In this document: one piece after another, positions 24,436 to 34,397 of the stretch
Layout: each line of letters opens with the position of its first letter
Numbering within the stretch: position 1 is the stretch's first letter
From: Diplocloster agilis
Lineage (GTDB): Bacteria; Bacillota; Clostridia; Lachnospirales; Lachnospiraceae
DNA: 64,000 bases
Assembly: GCF_019042275.1 (NCBI RefSeq)
Contig: NZ_JAHQCW010000021.1
Span: forward strand, 34,884 to 98,883
Reading direction: 5' to 3'
Translations under genes and position numbers: made by a program
The notes under the pieces: model-generated
The model's database searches: none
The model's input: only the letters and a program-made list of their open reading frames with translations
What the model was told of the DNA's origin: nothing

Positions 24436-24791
24436 ATCGTTCTTCGCTCCCTTCTGCGACGGATAAACCGGGTGGTCCCCGCGCTGACGGCGGTCACGGC
24501 CAGAGTGGATACAACCGTAATAACCGAGGCGGGAAGAAGCAGAGGAGCGAAAGCCTGCCAGTCTTTCATGAGACCTACCCCCGCAGGGATAAACATTAAC
24601 GGCATGAGATCAATCAGCAGTTTTCCCGCATCCTGTATCTGCTCCGGTTTGAGTAGGTTACAAAACAAGAGAAAAAACAGGATGGCCAGTCCGTAGATAC
24701 TGCCGGGTATGGGGAGGGGGATCACCGCCCTCAGTAGTTCTCCGGCAAGGGCGATTCCCAGGATGATAAGGATCTGGTTGACATATTTCAT
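24432..24791 (-). CDS. lrgA: LrgA/CidA-family holin-like membrane protein
   Basis: 119 residues with four hydrophobic segments. Typical segments are IPLPIPGSIYGLAILFFLLF and LLIDLMPLMFIPAGVGLM. The ATG at 24791 is about 12 bases from GGAGG; a TTG at 24800 that overlaps the preceding stop is the alternative. It is sandwiched between the glycerol-dehydrogenase-like gene and lrgB in one operon. Confidence 0.83.
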   Translation of the reverse strand: MKYVNQILIILGIALAGELLRAVIPLPIPGSIYGLAILFFLLFCNLLKPEQIQDAGKLLIDLMPLMFIPAGVGLMKDWQAFAPLLLPASVITVVSTLAVTAVSAGTTRFIRRRRERRTI

Positions 24792-24796
24792 AGGGA

Positions 24797-25870
24797 TCAA
24801 AGCGCCTCCGGTACCGCATTTTTAAGCCGGATGATTTCCGGTTCGGTGTTGATGTCAGAATCCGCAGCCAGGTGTTTTATTAAGAATTCCAGGCTTTCCG
24901 GGGAGGTATCGTATCCGATATCCCCAAGTGTCAGCGGCATATTCATACTGCGCATGATCGAGCGGACCTGTCCGATTTCGGATGAAGGGCACTGATTGAA
25001 GGCCATCTGTATGAGGAGCCCGACGGCGACCAGCTCGCCATGCAGGAAAGCGCCGCCCTTGAGCGTGTGATAATTCCGGATAAAGTCATAGGTGGCATGG
25101 GCGACGGCCAGCTGCCCGGAACCGTCCGCAAAGCCGCTGACGATGGATGTGTGCAGCAGATTTGTCAGAATCGCATCGTCAAATCGTCCGGAGGAACCGT
25201 TATTCCGATACAGATCCTCGTACTCGCCGGATAGAAACTCATAGATCCCTTTTGCGTTGATAATCTGTATGTATTCTTTCAGATCACAGCTTTGGTATCC
25301 GGTAACCTGTTTTTTGTGCAGGGACTCCGGATATTTTGCCATGGAATCCAGGATGCCTGCCGCCAGTGTGCGTTTGGGCGCGGTTGCGATCAAATCATGG
25401 TCGGCGATACAGACGTCGACTTCTTTTTTCAGATTGACGGCGGGAGCGCGCTGTCCCTTTTCATTATACATGATAGCTACCATGGAGGTAGCCGCGCAGG
25501 TAGCGATGGAGGAGGGAACGGTGATAACCGGAAGGCCGGAAAAGACGGAAGCACATTTCACATTGTCGATACATTTGCCTCCGCCCACTGCCACCAGTAC
25601 GCTGCAGGCATTCTCTTTTGCAGTATGAACGAACTCCATCGCCCGGTCTGTAGTACAAGGGCCGGTGTGGGTGAATGAGGTATAGGGGACGCCGTCCGCC
25701 TGAAATAGGGAAGCAGCGCAGTCCCAAAAGCGTTCTAGAGATGTTTTGCCTCCGATAATCAACGCTTTACCTCCCAATCTGCGGATCTCTCCGGGGAGAT
25801 ACGAAAGGGCCCCTCTGCCATGAAAAAATTTACCGCATCCGACTTTCAGTGGTGATATTTCTGCTTTCAT
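24797..25870 (-). CDS. Iron-containing alcohol/glycerol dehydrogenase family protein (GldA-like)
   Basis: 357 residues. The NAD motif GGGKCID sits near residue 95. Metal ligands fall in LDSMAKYPE (Asp), VAHATYDFI (His) and FLHGELVAVG (His). The N-terminus KVGCGKFFHGRGALSYL is as in GldA-like enzymes. The ATG at 25870 follows GGAGGAAATT; the longer frame from 25933 is not needed. It leads the leftward operon with lrgAB. A diverged paralogue is at 28322. Likely reduces or oxidises a small hydroxy-carbonyl compound (glycerol, lactaldehyde or similar). Confidence 0.85.
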   Translation of the reverse strand: MKAEISPLKVGCGKFFHGRGALSYLPGEIRRLGGKALIIGGKTSLERFWDCAASLFQADGVPYTSFTHTGPCTTDRAMEFVHTAKENACSVLVAVGGGKCIDNVKCASVFSGLPVITVPSSIATCAATSMVAIMYNEKGQRAPAVNLKKEVDVCIADHDLIATAPKRTLAAGILDSMAKYPESLHKKQVTGYQSCDLKEYIQIINAKGIYEFLSGEYEDLYRNNGSSGRFDDAILTNLLHTSIVSGFADGSGQLAVAHATYDFIRNYHTLKGGAFLHGELVAVGLLIQMAFNQCPSSEIGQVRSIMRSMNMPLTLGDIGYDTSPESLEFLIKHLAADSDINTEPEIIRLKNAVPEAL

Positions 25871-26436
25871 AATTTCCTCCAGTGGCGCATGTACTGCGCC
25901 ATAAATTAAAGTATGGGTGAACATGTTGTTCAACCTTTTTACTTCTGTTTCTAATCTCTTTTCCTATATATGGTTGCTCTTTTTTTGTGACGCCGAACCT
26001 ATTTCCTTAAGTGAACGAAACAGTCGGAATCGTTATAAATTGTGAAATAGTTACGACATCATACAATTGTGAATGGCTATTTATAGAATAATCTAGGAAT
26101 ATTATTTTGTCAAGCGAATAAAAAGATCACTTTTTCTTTTGCTATTTGAATATTGTATGATGGCAATCCTATACAAAGTGACGAGAATATTAATTAAAAG
26201 TAGTTCCATACAGCAATAATCACAATAATTAAATGACGATTCTGTATAAATATCACAATAAATGAAAAATTATAAAGATTATATTGACAACTTAGTGAGA
26301 GCGATATATGCTAGGAACATGAAATGACATCATACAATATTACGTGTGGCAATTTCAAACACATATTTCTGAAATAGTTATTGTTTCAGCGGCAACACAC
26401 TATTTGCGGAAGAAAGGTAAGGAGAAAAAGAGTCTT
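25871..26436. promoter_or_regulatory. Divergent control region with three copies of ATTGTATGATG
   Basis: AT-rich 566-base region between the gldA-lrgAB operon and the rightward glycosidase operon. CATCATACAAT occurs at 26057-26067 and 26328-26338, and the inverse ATTGTATGATG at 26152-26162. Two copies are preceded by GA. No gene is seen. The sites resemble FCD-type GntR operators and match the sequence in front of the GntR gene at 22889. Confidence 0.55.
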
Positions 26437-27312
26437 ATGGAAAAGAAATTTGAGGGAATCATTCCGCCGATTGTAACCCCGTTTGACGAGGACGGCGCTA
26501 TTCATGAAACAATGCTCCGCAGCGAAATGAAGATCTGCATGGATGCGGGAGCGGACGGACTCAGTGTGGCGGGCAGCACCGGAGAGGGACCGACGATACG
26601 GGACGAAGAGTACGGGACACTTATAAGAGCTGCCAAAGATTACGTATCCGGGGAACAGCCGGTCGTCTGCGGAATCATGAGAACCTGCACCAGAGATGCG
26701 GTGAAGTCCGGTCTGGCAGCAAAAGAAGCAGGGGCGGATGCCATCATGGTCACTCCGCCTGCCTACAATGTACTGGTACCCAACGAAGAGGGAATGTATG
26801 AGTTTTACCGGACTATTTCCCGGGAAGTAAAGCTTCCCATTATCATTTATAATGTGATTCCCCAGAATACGATTCTGCCGGGGCTGTATAAGCGTCTGCT
26901 GGACACCACGGATTATGTGATGGGAATCAAACAGAGTGTGGGCGGAATACAGGCGTTATATGCGGATATCATGTCGACGGGACAAAAGGGCCGGGTGTAT
27001 GCAGCCACGGACGATATGATTTTTTCCTGTTTTGAATTAGGGGCCGCGGGAGCCATCAGCGCGATTCTCTCCCTGTTCCCTGCAAAGTGCCGGCAGATGT
27101 GGGAATGCGCGCAGAGGAAAGAGCATGACAAAGGCCTGGCGATTCAGAACTCCTTGTATGACACCTGGCAGTGCATGGGAGGCAACCAGTTCCCAATCCG
27201 TTTGAAGTATGCGCTGCATGTGTTGGGCCGGGAAACCGGATACTGCAGAAGCCCGATTACATATTTGCCTGAAGATGAGAAAACAAGAATTCGGGAAGCT
27301 TTACTGAAATAA
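26437..27312 (+). CDS. Dihydrodipicolinate synthase/KDG-aldolase family protein (first)
   Basis: 291 residues, class I (pyruvate-type) aldolase barrel. GSTGEGPTIRDEE gives the pyruvate-binding loop, Tyr lies in IIIYNVIPQNT and the Schiff-base Lys in VMGIKQSVGG. AAGGAGAAA lies upstream of the ATG at 26437. It is more likely a 2-keto-3-deoxy-acid aldolase or dehydratase than lysine biosynthesis, because it leads a glycosidase/transport operon and is followed by a second member. Confidence 0.8.
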   Translation: MEKKFEGIIPPIVTPFDEDGAIHETMLRSEMKICMDAGADGLSVAGSTGEGPTIRDEEYGTLIRAAKDYVSGEQPVVCGIMRTCTRDAVKSGLAAKEAGADAIMVTPPAYNVLVPNEEGMYEFYRTISREVKLPIIIYNVIPQNTILPGLYKRLLDTTDYVMGIKQSVGGIQALYADIMSTGQKGRVYAATDDMIFSCFELGAAGAISAILSLFPAKCRQMWECAQRKEHDKGLAIQNSLYDTWQCMGGNQFPIRLKYALHVLGRETGYCRSPITYLPEDEKTRIREALLK

Positions 27313-27370
27313 ATCCAACTTACACGGATTTATCGATAAAAGACTAATTTTATTATGGAGGAGATTAAAA

Positions 27371-28294
27371 ATGAACAAATTTGTAGAAAAATACGGACAG
27401 ATTCTGCTTCCGCTGATTACCCCCTATGATGAGGAAGAAAATGTGAACTACGGGACCTATGCGCAGCTGATCGATTATGTGGTGGAGAACGATCTGTGCG
27501 ATTCCCTGATCGTGACCGGAACGACTGGGGAGGCAAGCCTTCTGACCTTCGACGAACGGGTAAAACTGATGGAGACGGCAGTAAAAGCGGCGGACGGAAG
27601 AAAACCGGTCATCGCCGGAACCGGCTGCGCTTCCACGAAAGAGACCATCGCCCTGACCAAAGAAGCGCAGCGGCTGGGGATCAAGACCTGCCTGATCGTG
27701 TGTCCCTTCTATAATAAACCCACCCAGGCCGGGATCTATAACCATTTTGAAGAAGTGGCGAAGAACACCACCTGCGATATCATGTTATACAATATCCCGA
27801 TCTTCGTCGGAGTTAACATGGAAGCGGAGACCGTAGCGCGTCTGGCTAAGATCCCCAATATTATCGGGATCAAGGATGAAGCGGGCATCAATCCCACGCA
27901 GGTCACAGACTTTTTCCTGGCGACGGAGAAGGAGGATCCGGATTTTGCCATCTACAACGGCGACGATGTTATGCTGCTTCCCACCATCGTGCAGGGAGCC
28001 ATGGGGCTGGTCAGCGGCGGCGCGCATATTTTCGGTCATGAGATCCGCCGGATCTTTCAGGCGTTTGCCGAGGGAAAGAACGAGGAAGCAAAAGAGCTGT
28101 TCGTACCGATCTACCGGTTCTGTAAGACAACCGGGCAGAACGGAAGAATCCTTCCCAACTCTATCATGCGTCCGGCAATCGAGCTGGTAAGCGGTATCCA
28201 TCTTGGGCCAGCCAGAAGCCCTCTGGCTCCCGCCACGAAGGAAGAAATGGATGTAACCGTGAACGTGTTAAAAGAGATCGGAAAAATTCAGTAA
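27371..28294 (+). CDS. Dihydrodipicolinate synthase/KDG-aldolase family protein (second)
   Basis: 307 residues. TGTTGEASLLTFDERVKLM is the pyruvate loop, MLYNIPIFVGVN holds the Tyr, NIIGIKDEAGIN the Schiff-base Lys, and FAIYNGDDVMLLPTIVQGA follows. Strong GGAGGAG before the ATG. It shares the fold but only limited identity with the gene upstream, so the pair may act on different intermediates of the same route. Product is expected to include pyruvate. Confidence 0.82.
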   Translation: MNKFVEKYGQILLPLITPYDEEENVNYGTYAQLIDYVVENDLCDSLIVTGTTGEASLLTFDERVKLMETAVKAADGRKPVIAGTGCASTKETIALTKEAQRLGIKTCLIVCPFYNKPTQAGIYNHFEEVAKNTTCDIMLYNIPIFVGVNMEAETVARLAKIPNIIGIKDEAGINPTQVTDFFLATEKEDPDFAIYNGDDVMLLPTIVQGAMGLVSGGAHIFGHEIRRIFQAFAEGKNEEAKELFVPIYRFCKTTGQNGRILPNSIMRPAIELVSGIHLGPARSPLAPATKEEMDVTVNVLKEIGKIQ

Positions 28295-28321
28295 TACTTG
28301 GATTTATAAGAGGTACATAAA

Positions 28322-29416
28322 ATGGATGCAGCATATAAACTGGGAGCCGGACGGTATATCCAGATGCCGGGGGCGCTGAAACTGGCTGGTAAGGAGATTG
28401 GCAGATTTGGAACCAGGGTGTTTATCATCGGAGGGACGACTGCGTTATCCATCGTGGAAGATACGCTGCGAAAGAAGCTGGAAGAGAACCATCTTCAGTA
28501 TGAATTCAGGACCTACAACGGCTATACGGACAGGGAGACAGCCGCCGCGCTGGCTCAGTATGTGAGAGAGCAGGGATATGAGGTGGTGGCAGGAGCGGGA
28601 GGCGGCCGGATCATGGATTTGGCGAAGGCTGTCGCGCACCTGGCCGGGACGCCGGTCATTACGATACCGACCAGCGCAGCCACCTGCGCGGCCTACACTC
28701 CCATGAGCGTGATGTACACGAAGGACGGAGCTGCTCTGGGCACGGCCGGCGGGAATTTCTACCATGAATATGAGGTGGACGCGGTTCTGGTGGATGAAGA
28801 GATTATGGTGCGGCAGCCTCCCAGATATGCCGCGGCCGGAATGTTGGACAGTATGGCAAAATATATCGAGATTCAGAACGGCCATGCGAAGATCGATGAG
28901 AATACGTTCAGCCTTGAGATGGATACCGCTTATACGCTGGCCGCCTATATTTACCGCATTCTGGAACGAAACTGCTTAAAGATCTATGGAGACATCCGGG
29001 ATCACCGGCTGACCAGGGAAGTCCACGATTTCTTATATATTAATTTCGTACTGACCGGTTTCATCAGCGGCAGTTCCAAAGCGCTGGGACAGACGGCGCT
29101 GGCCCATGAGATGTATTACGCGGCCCGCATGTTTTTTACGGAAGAAGCGCAATCGTATCTCCACGGGGAGATTGTCGGCACATCCCTGATCCTGCAGCTT
29201 AGCTATAACCGGACAGAGGAACAGATCCCCGGATTCAAGGAGTTTATGAGACGCATGAAGATGCCGGTTTCCCTTGGAGAACTTGGAATTCCAGAAACGG
29301 CGGAGAACAAGCGGAAAATATACGAATATCTGGCAAGTACGGAGTTTGTGGATGATACCCCGGAAAATCACCTGTTTTTGAAACGGGCGGTAGAAGTAGT
29401 CTGCAGTGGAGGATGA
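28322..29416 (+). CDS. Iron-containing alcohol/glycerol dehydrogenase family protein (GldA-like, second)
   Basis: 364 residues. The NAD motif reads GAGGGRIMDLAKAVA, with metal ligands in MLDSMAKYIE (Asp), TALAHEMYY (His) and YLHGEIVGTS (His). TIPTSAATCAAYTPMSVMY is the usual Thr/Ser-rich segment. SD AGAGGT is before the ATG at 28322. It is the paralogue of the gene at 24797 on the other side of the shared control region. It follows the aldolase-family genes, fitting reduction of the aldehyde they release. Confidence 0.85.
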   Translation: MDAAYKLGAGRYIQMPGALKLAGKEIGRFGTRVFIIGGTTALSIVEDTLRKKLEENHLQYEFRTYNGYTDRETAAALAQYVREQGYEVVAGAGGGRIMDLAKAVAHLAGTPVITIPTSAATCAAYTPMSVMYTKDGAALGTAGGNFYHEYEVDAVLVDEEIMVRQPPRYAAAGMLDSMAKYIEIQNGHAKIDENTFSLEMDTAYTLAAYIYRILERNCLKIYGDIRDHRLTREVHDFLYINFVLTGFISGSSKALGQTALAHEMYYAARMFFTEEAQSYLHGEIVGTSLILQLSYNRTEEQIPGFKEFMRRMKMPVSLGELGIPETAENKRKIYEYLASTEFVDDTPENHLFLKRAVEVVCSGG

Positions 29417-29421
29417 AGCGA

Positions 29422-32400
29422 ATGATGGATATGGAATCCCAATTAAAAAATCCTGCACGGGAATACCGCAGTGTTCCATTCTGGTCCTGGAATGATGAGC
29501 TGGAGCCAAAAGAGCTGGTCTGGCAGATACGGCAGATGAAGGAAAAAGGGATCGGCGGGTTTTTCATGCACGCCAGAGGCGGATTGAAAACCCCTTACAT
29601 GAGCGAAAAGTGGATGGAATGCGTGCGCGTTTGTGTGGAAGAAGCAAAAAAATGCGGGATGGACCCGTGGCTGTACGATGAGGAGGGCTGGCCCAGCGGT
29701 TTCGCCGGTGGCGAGGTTACGAAACTGGGAGACGGCTATCACACCAGATGGATGGAATTGTATCAGTGCGCCCCCTCGGATATCGGCCGGGAGCTTTCGA
29801 TCCTGGGGATATACGCTCCGGACGGACGCTATCTGTACGATTACCGGGAAGAAGAAACCGTCTATGTGGTATGCGAAAAGGCTAACCCCTATTATGTCGA
29901 TGTGTTAAATCCGGATGTTATCCGGAAATTTCTGGAAGTTACCCATGAAAAATATAAAAAAGAATTTGCTGCGGAGTTAGGGACGGTCATTCCGGGTTTT
30001 TTCACCGATGAACCGCAGTTCTCGAAGCTTAAAATCCCGTATTCTTACCTGCTTCCCGAAGAGTTCAAGAAAGAAAACGGATACGAGCTTAAGGAACACC
30101 TTCCCGCTTTGTTCCTGGATCTGCCAGGCTGCGGACAGTACCGCTATGATTTCTGGAAAGTCGTATCCCGGATGTTCACGGAAGGATTCTGTAAAACGGT
30201 CTATAGCTGGTGTGAGGAAAACCATTGCCGGCTGACCGGACATCTGATGCGGGAGGATTCCCTGCTGATGCAGATGCAGGCCACGGCCGGAGTTATGCCG
30301 TCCTATGAATATATGCATGTGCCGGGAATCGACTGGCTGCGAAGACGGATATCCTCACCGCTGACGCCGAAACAGGCGGGAAGCGCGGCTGCCCAGCTGG
30401 GCAGAAAGTTCGTGCTGTCGGAGATGTTCGCGATGGCTGGCTGGGACTGCAGCCCGGAGGAGTTAAAGTGGATCGCCGAGTGGCAGTATGTGAACGGGGT
30501 AAACCGAATGTGCCAGCATCTGGAGGCTTACAGTATCCGGGGAATTCGAAAGAGAGATTTTCCGCCGTCGCTGTTCTACCAACAGCCCTGGTGGGAGGAG
30601 TACGGAGATTTTAATGAATATTTTGCCAGACTTGGCCTGCTGCTGACAAGCGGGCAGGTGGAAGTGGAACTGCTGCTGTTACATCCGATGCACAGCGGCT
30701 GGATGCTGTACGACGGGCAGGAGGAAGGAGAGATCGTTTCCTTTGGACAGCGGTTCGAGGATCTCTCGCAGCGGCTGGCCGACTGCCATATCGATCACCA
30801 TTACGGGGATGAGACACTGATCGCCCGGCACGGAAAGGTAAAAGGGGACCGGTTTTACATAGGTAAGTGCGGCTACCGGGCCGTAGTCATTCCGGATATG
30901 CGCTGCATGGATCAGCCGACGGTAGAGTTATTGCTGCAGTTCGCGCAGAACAAGGGCCATATTTATCAAATGGGAGATTTCCCGGAATATACGAGTCCGA
31001 AAGCGCAGGAACCACTTTTGAAATTGGGGGATCTCGCGCGTCCGGTTGGAATCAGGGAATTAAAAAAAGACATTGACAGGCTGGCGGATTTCCCGGTTTC
31101 TATCACAGAAAACGGGCGGGAAATTCCCAATATCCACTATCAGCTTAGAAAAACAGATACCGGACGGATTCTCTACGTGGTGAATCTGGATACGGTGATG
31201 GAACGAAACGCCAGGTTCCGTCTTAGCGGCAGCTGGGAGATTACGGAATACGCTCCGTTGGATAACAGCCGGTATCCGGTGGATACGGATGAGGAGCAGC
31301 CGGGTCAGACTTCCTTTTGCATACGGATGGCGGCAAGAGAGAGCAAGGTGTTTTTTATCCGGGAGCTGAAAGCAGATCCTAAGGCAGCAGGCCGGGAAGC
31401 CAAAGCCCGGGATTCTGACCGGACCATAATTTTGAATCCTGGGGGAAGCTGGAAGATACGGCATGCGGATCTGAACGCTTTGACCCTGGACCGCTGCCGG
31501 TACCGGATCGACGGCAAGGAGTGGCGGGACGAGATCTACACGATCCAGCTGATGGACATTTTGCTGCAGGAGAAACGGCCGGTGCAGGCAGAACTCTTAT
31601 TTTCCTTCCGGATGGATATGGCACCGGAGGAAACTAGGGAATTCTATCTGGCTGCGGAGATAGCGGACCGGCTGAACGCCCGTATCAATGGTATTGAAGT
31701 TGCGCTGTGTGAACGGGGCTGGTGGAGAGATAAAGGATTTCGCACCTATGATATCCGCCCCTATATCCGCAAAGGCGATAATGAAATCATTTTGAAAATA
31801 GATTTCAGGCAGCCGCAGAACGTGTATGAGGTACTGTTCGGGGAAAACGTGCTGGAGACCGAGAAAAACAAACTGACGCTGGAGACCGAAATCGAAAGCA
31901 TTTATCTGCTGGGAGATTTCGGAGTGAAGAACCGCAATGGTTTTTCCTATTCCTGGAGAAAGGAACTGAGCTGCGATCCGGAATTCTCAATTGTTAAAAT
32001 GCCTACGTCGGTATATGGAGATGATTTTACATCCCAGGGATTCTGCTTTTTCTCAGGGAAAATGGTGATCAGCCAGGATCTGATCCTCCATGAGTATGAC
32101 GATTCGCTGGGGGTCAAGATTCAAAGCCTGAAAGGAAGGCGCATCCTCTACCGTTTTCAAAAACCGAACGCGGCGGTGGCAAAGCTTATCATCAATGGAA
32201 AGCCGGTTAAAAAATTTCTTTGGCAGCCTTACGAATGCGACATCACGGACTACCTGAAGTTTGGTGAAAATGAAATCGTCTGGGAACTGTATTCGTCCAA
32301 CCGGAACCTGCTTGGACCTCACCACCACGTGGACGGAGAACTCTATGCTGTCTGGCCGGCGGACTTCACCGGGGAGCCGAGTCCTTTTAAAGCGGATCAG

Positions 32401-32448
32401 AGAAATGTATGGTCGGACGATTATCATTTTGTAAAGTTTGGCCTGTAG
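29422..32448 (+). CDS. GH106-like glycoside hydrolase (probable alpha-L-rhamnosidase type)
   Basis: About 1008 residues without a signal peptide, so probably cytoplasmic. The N-terminal segment REYRSVPFWSWNDELEPKEL, then IGGFFMHARGGL, DPWLYDEEGWPSGFAGG and GFFTDEPQF, is the catalytic-barrel pattern of the GH106/glycosyl hydrolase group. Beta-sandwich modules follow after residue ~700 (AEIADRLNARINGIEV, RTYDIRPYIRKGDNEI, NGKPVKKFLW). GGAGG lies nine bases before the ATG at 29422; an ATG at 29413 overlaps the preceding stop. It probably cleaves rhamnosides taken in by the ABC importer encoded next. Confidence 0.7.
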   Translation: MMDMESQLKNPAREYRSVPFWSWNDELEPKELVWQIRQMKEKGIGGFFMHARGGLKTPYMSEKWMECVRVCVEEAKKCGMDPWLYDEEGWPSGFAGGEVTKLGDGYHTRWMELYQCAPSDIGRELSILGIYAPDGRYLYDYREEETVYVVCEKANPYYVDVLNPDVIRKFLEVTHEKYKKEFAAELGTVIPGFFTDEPQFSKLKIPYSYLLPEEFKKENGYELKEHLPALFLDLPGCGQYRYDFWKVVSRMFTEGFCKTVYSWCEENHCRLTGHLMREDSLLMQMQATAGVMPSYEYMHVPGIDWLRRRISSPLTPKQAGSAAAQLGRKFVLSEMFAMAGWDCSPEELKWIAEWQYVNGVNRMCQHLEAYSIRGIRKRDFPPSLFYQQPWWEEYGDFNEYFARLGLLLTSGQVEVELLLLHPMHSGWMLYDGQEEGEIVSFGQRFEDLSQRLADCHIDHHYGDETLIARHGKVKGDRFYIGKCGYRAVVIPDMRCMDQPTVELLLQFAQNKGHIYQMGDFPEYTSPKAQEPLLKLGDLARPVGIRELKKDIDRLADFPVSITENGREIPNIHYQLRKTDTGRILYVVNLDTVMERNARFRLSGSWEITEYAPLDNSRYPVDTDEEQPGQTSFCIRMAARESKVFFIRELKADPKAAGREAKARDSDRTIILNPGGSWKIRHADLNALTLDRCRYRIDGKEWRDEIYTIQLMDILLQEKRPVQAELLFSFRMDMAPEETREFYLAAEIADRLNARINGIEVALCERGWWRDKGFRTYDIRPYIRKGDNEIILKIDFRQPQNVYEVLFGENVLETEKNKLTLETEIESIYLLGDFGVKNRNGFSYSWRKELSCDPEFSIVKMPTSVYGDDFTSQGFCFFSGKMVISQDLILHEYDDSLGVKIQSLKGRRILYRFQKPNAAVAKLIINGKPVKKFLWQPYECDITDYLKFGENEIVWELYSSNRNLLGPHHHVDGELYAVWPADFTGEPSPFKADQRNVWSDDYHFVKFGL

Positions 32449-32460
32449 GGAGGAAATCGG

Positions 32461-33372
32461 ATGAACAAAAAGAAAAAGTTTTCAAAGCTGGCATTTAGCG
32501 AGGCCGTGCGGGGATATCTGTTTATCCTGCCCGCTATCGTGCTGCTGGCCGGCTTGCTGTTTATACCCATGATAAATGGGTTCTGGTACAGCTTTACGGA
32601 TTTTAACATCCTGAAAAGCTGGGATAAAAATTTTATCGCTCTGGACAATTTCAAAAAAGTGTTTTCCAGTGCGAATTTCGGGGAGATTCTCGGGAATGAG
32701 GCGCAGTTCGCCATATCGGTAACGGTGATCACCGTGGTCATCTCGATGCTGATCGCGCTTTTGCTAAACGGCGTAAAGCACTGTAAAAATCTGACCCGGG
32801 CACTGGTATTTATGCCGTGGGTATTGCCGGAAGTGGTGGTCGGCGCGATCTGGCGCTGGCTGTTAAATGGGGAGAAAGGCCTGATAAACGGTGTGCTGGT
32901 GGATTATCTGCACCTGCTGCCGGAACATATACAGTTCTTTTCAGAGGCATTGTCGCTGGTCTCGGTCTCCCTGGTATATATCTGGAGAACCTACCCCTAC
33001 GTGACCATCATGCTGTCGGCCGGATTGCAGGGGATCGATAAGGAACAGTATGAAGCGGCGTCTATCGACGGATGCAACGGTATAAAAAAATTCTGGTATA
33101 TTACTCTGCCGAATTTGAAATATGTACTTTCGATCTGTTCTTTGATGGCTATGATCTGGACGATGAACGGATTCGGAATCCTGAATATCCTGACTGCGGG
33201 AGGACCCGGCGTATCCAGCACGACCCTGCCGGTGATTATCTATAAGACCGCATTCCAGAAGTTCCGGTTTGGACTGGCCTCATCCTACTCGGTGATTCAG
33301 TTTATTATCATAATGATATTTGCCGTTGTCTATCTCAAACTGACGAAAGCAACGGACGAGGAGGGCGCATAA
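32461..33372 (+). CDS. Carbohydrate ABC transporter permease, MalF/UgpA type
   Basis: 303 residues with six predicted membrane segments (YLFILPAIVLLAGLLFIPMI first) and the inner-membrane coupling loop EQYEAASIDGCNGIKKFWYI with the EAA motif. GGAGG precedes the ATG. It pairs with the permease at 33375 and the binding protein at 34398. No ATPase gene is encoded here, so a shared MsmK/MalK-type ATPase elsewhere is expected. Confidence 0.88.
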   Translation: MNKKKKFSKLAFSEAVRGYLFILPAIVLLAGLLFIPMINGFWYSFTDFNILKSWDKNFIALDNFKKVFSSANFGEILGNEAQFAISVTVITVVISMLIALLLNGVKHCKNLTRALVFMPWVLPEVVVGAIWRWLLNGEKGLINGVLVDYLHLLPEHIQFFSEALSLVSVSLVYIWRTYPYVTIMLSAGLQGIDKEQYEAASIDGCNGIKKFWYITLPNLKYVLSICSLMAMIWTMNGFGILNILTAGGPGVSSTTLPVIIYKTAFQKFRFGLASSYSVIQFIIIMIFAVVYLKLTKATDEEGA

Positions 33373-33374
33373 CC

Positions 33375-34202
33375 ATGAAAAGCAAATTATTATCCGTGCT
33401 GAGAGTCTTAGGCATCATCGTTGTTCTTTTTGTGGCTTTATTCCCGCTGGCCTGGATGGTGATTACCTCCTGCAAGAGTATGACGGAGCTGCTGAAAATT
33501 CCGGTGACGATTTTACCGGAGAATTTCACACTGAATTCCTACTACGAGGTCTGGGTACAGAAACCCTTTCCGCGCTACATATGGAATTCCCTGAAGATAT
33601 CGGTGGTGGCCACGCTGCTGGGGATGATCGTGTCAAGCCTTGCGGCCTACGGATTTGCCAAATTCCGCTTTCCGTTTAAAAAGGGCCTGCTGATGTTTGT
33701 TCTGGTTGCCCAGATGTTCCCCGGAACCTCGGTGATTATACCATTATTTTCCACGTATAAGTCCTACGGACTTTATGATTCCCACTTCGGACTGATGCTG
33801 CTGTACGCCACCATAAGCCTGGCGTTCTCCATCTGGATGATGTACGGGTATTTCCGGTCGGTACCCTCGGAACTGGAGGAAGCGGCCCGCATCGACGGCT
33901 GCAGTGCCTTAAAAACTTTCGTCAACGTGATCCTGCCCATATCCAAGCCGGGAATCGCGGCCGTAGGGGTATACGCCTTCATGTGTTCCTGGAATGAATA
34001 TCTATACAGCCTGATCCTTTTGACAACCGAAAGCAAATATACCATATCCCTTGGCCTCTCCAGTTTTATAACCGAATTCGGGACGTACTGGAATCAGATG
34101 GGGGCGGCGTCAATTATCGTAACGATCCCTACGCTTTTGATCTTTATCCTGCTGGGCAAAAACCTGATCGCGGGCCTGACGGCGGGAGCGGTCAAGGGAT
34201 GA
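33375..34202 (+). CDS. Carbohydrate ABC transporter permease, MalG/UgpE type
   Basis: 275 residues with six membrane segments, the EAA loop ELEEAARIDGCSALKTFVNV and a C-terminus NLIAGLTAGAVKG typical of MalG-like permeases. It lies two bases after the first permease, in the same operon, and forms a heterodimer channel for a sugar or oligosaccharide, probably the substrate of the neighbouring glycosidases. Confidence 0.88.
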   Translation: MKSKLLSVLRVLGIIVVLFVALFPLAWMVITSCKSMTELLKIPVTILPENFTLNSYYEVWVQKPFPRYIWNSLKISVVATLLGMIVSSLAAYGFAKFRFPFKKGLLMFVLVAQMFPGTSVIIPLFSTYKSYGLYDSHFGLMLLYATISLAFSIWMMYGYFRSVPSELEEAARIDGCSALKTFVNVILPISKPGIAAVGVYAFMCSWNEYLYSLILLTTESKYTISLGLSSFITEFGTYWNQMGAASIIVTIPTLLIFILLGKNLIAGLTAGAVKG

Positions 34203-34397
34203 GTATGCCGGCAAAATGGCTGAGTACGAATGGGAAAGGGCCGTGGAAGCCGCAGGGGAGATCCTGAAAAGAAGTAGGCATTGGGAGATAGAGATTTACG
34301 AAACTTAACGGAACTATTTCCGGATATAGAGGCAAGAAAATCGAAAATCCGGAATTGATTCAAAATACATTTCTAATATTAAAGGAGGAAGTATTTC
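34203..34397 (+). other. Intergenic region with a possible 30-codon ORF
   Basis: Between permease and binding-protein genes. A small frame 34216-34308 (ATG to TAA) has protein-like composition (EYEWERAVEAAGEILKRSRH) but a poor ribosome binding site. It may be a gene tail left by a deletion or a chance frame. Confidence 0.25.

Noticed and set aside
26437..28294. Lysine biosynthesis dapA pair
   Set aside because: Two members in a glycosidase/transport operon without dapB or other lysine genes fit catabolic aldolases better.
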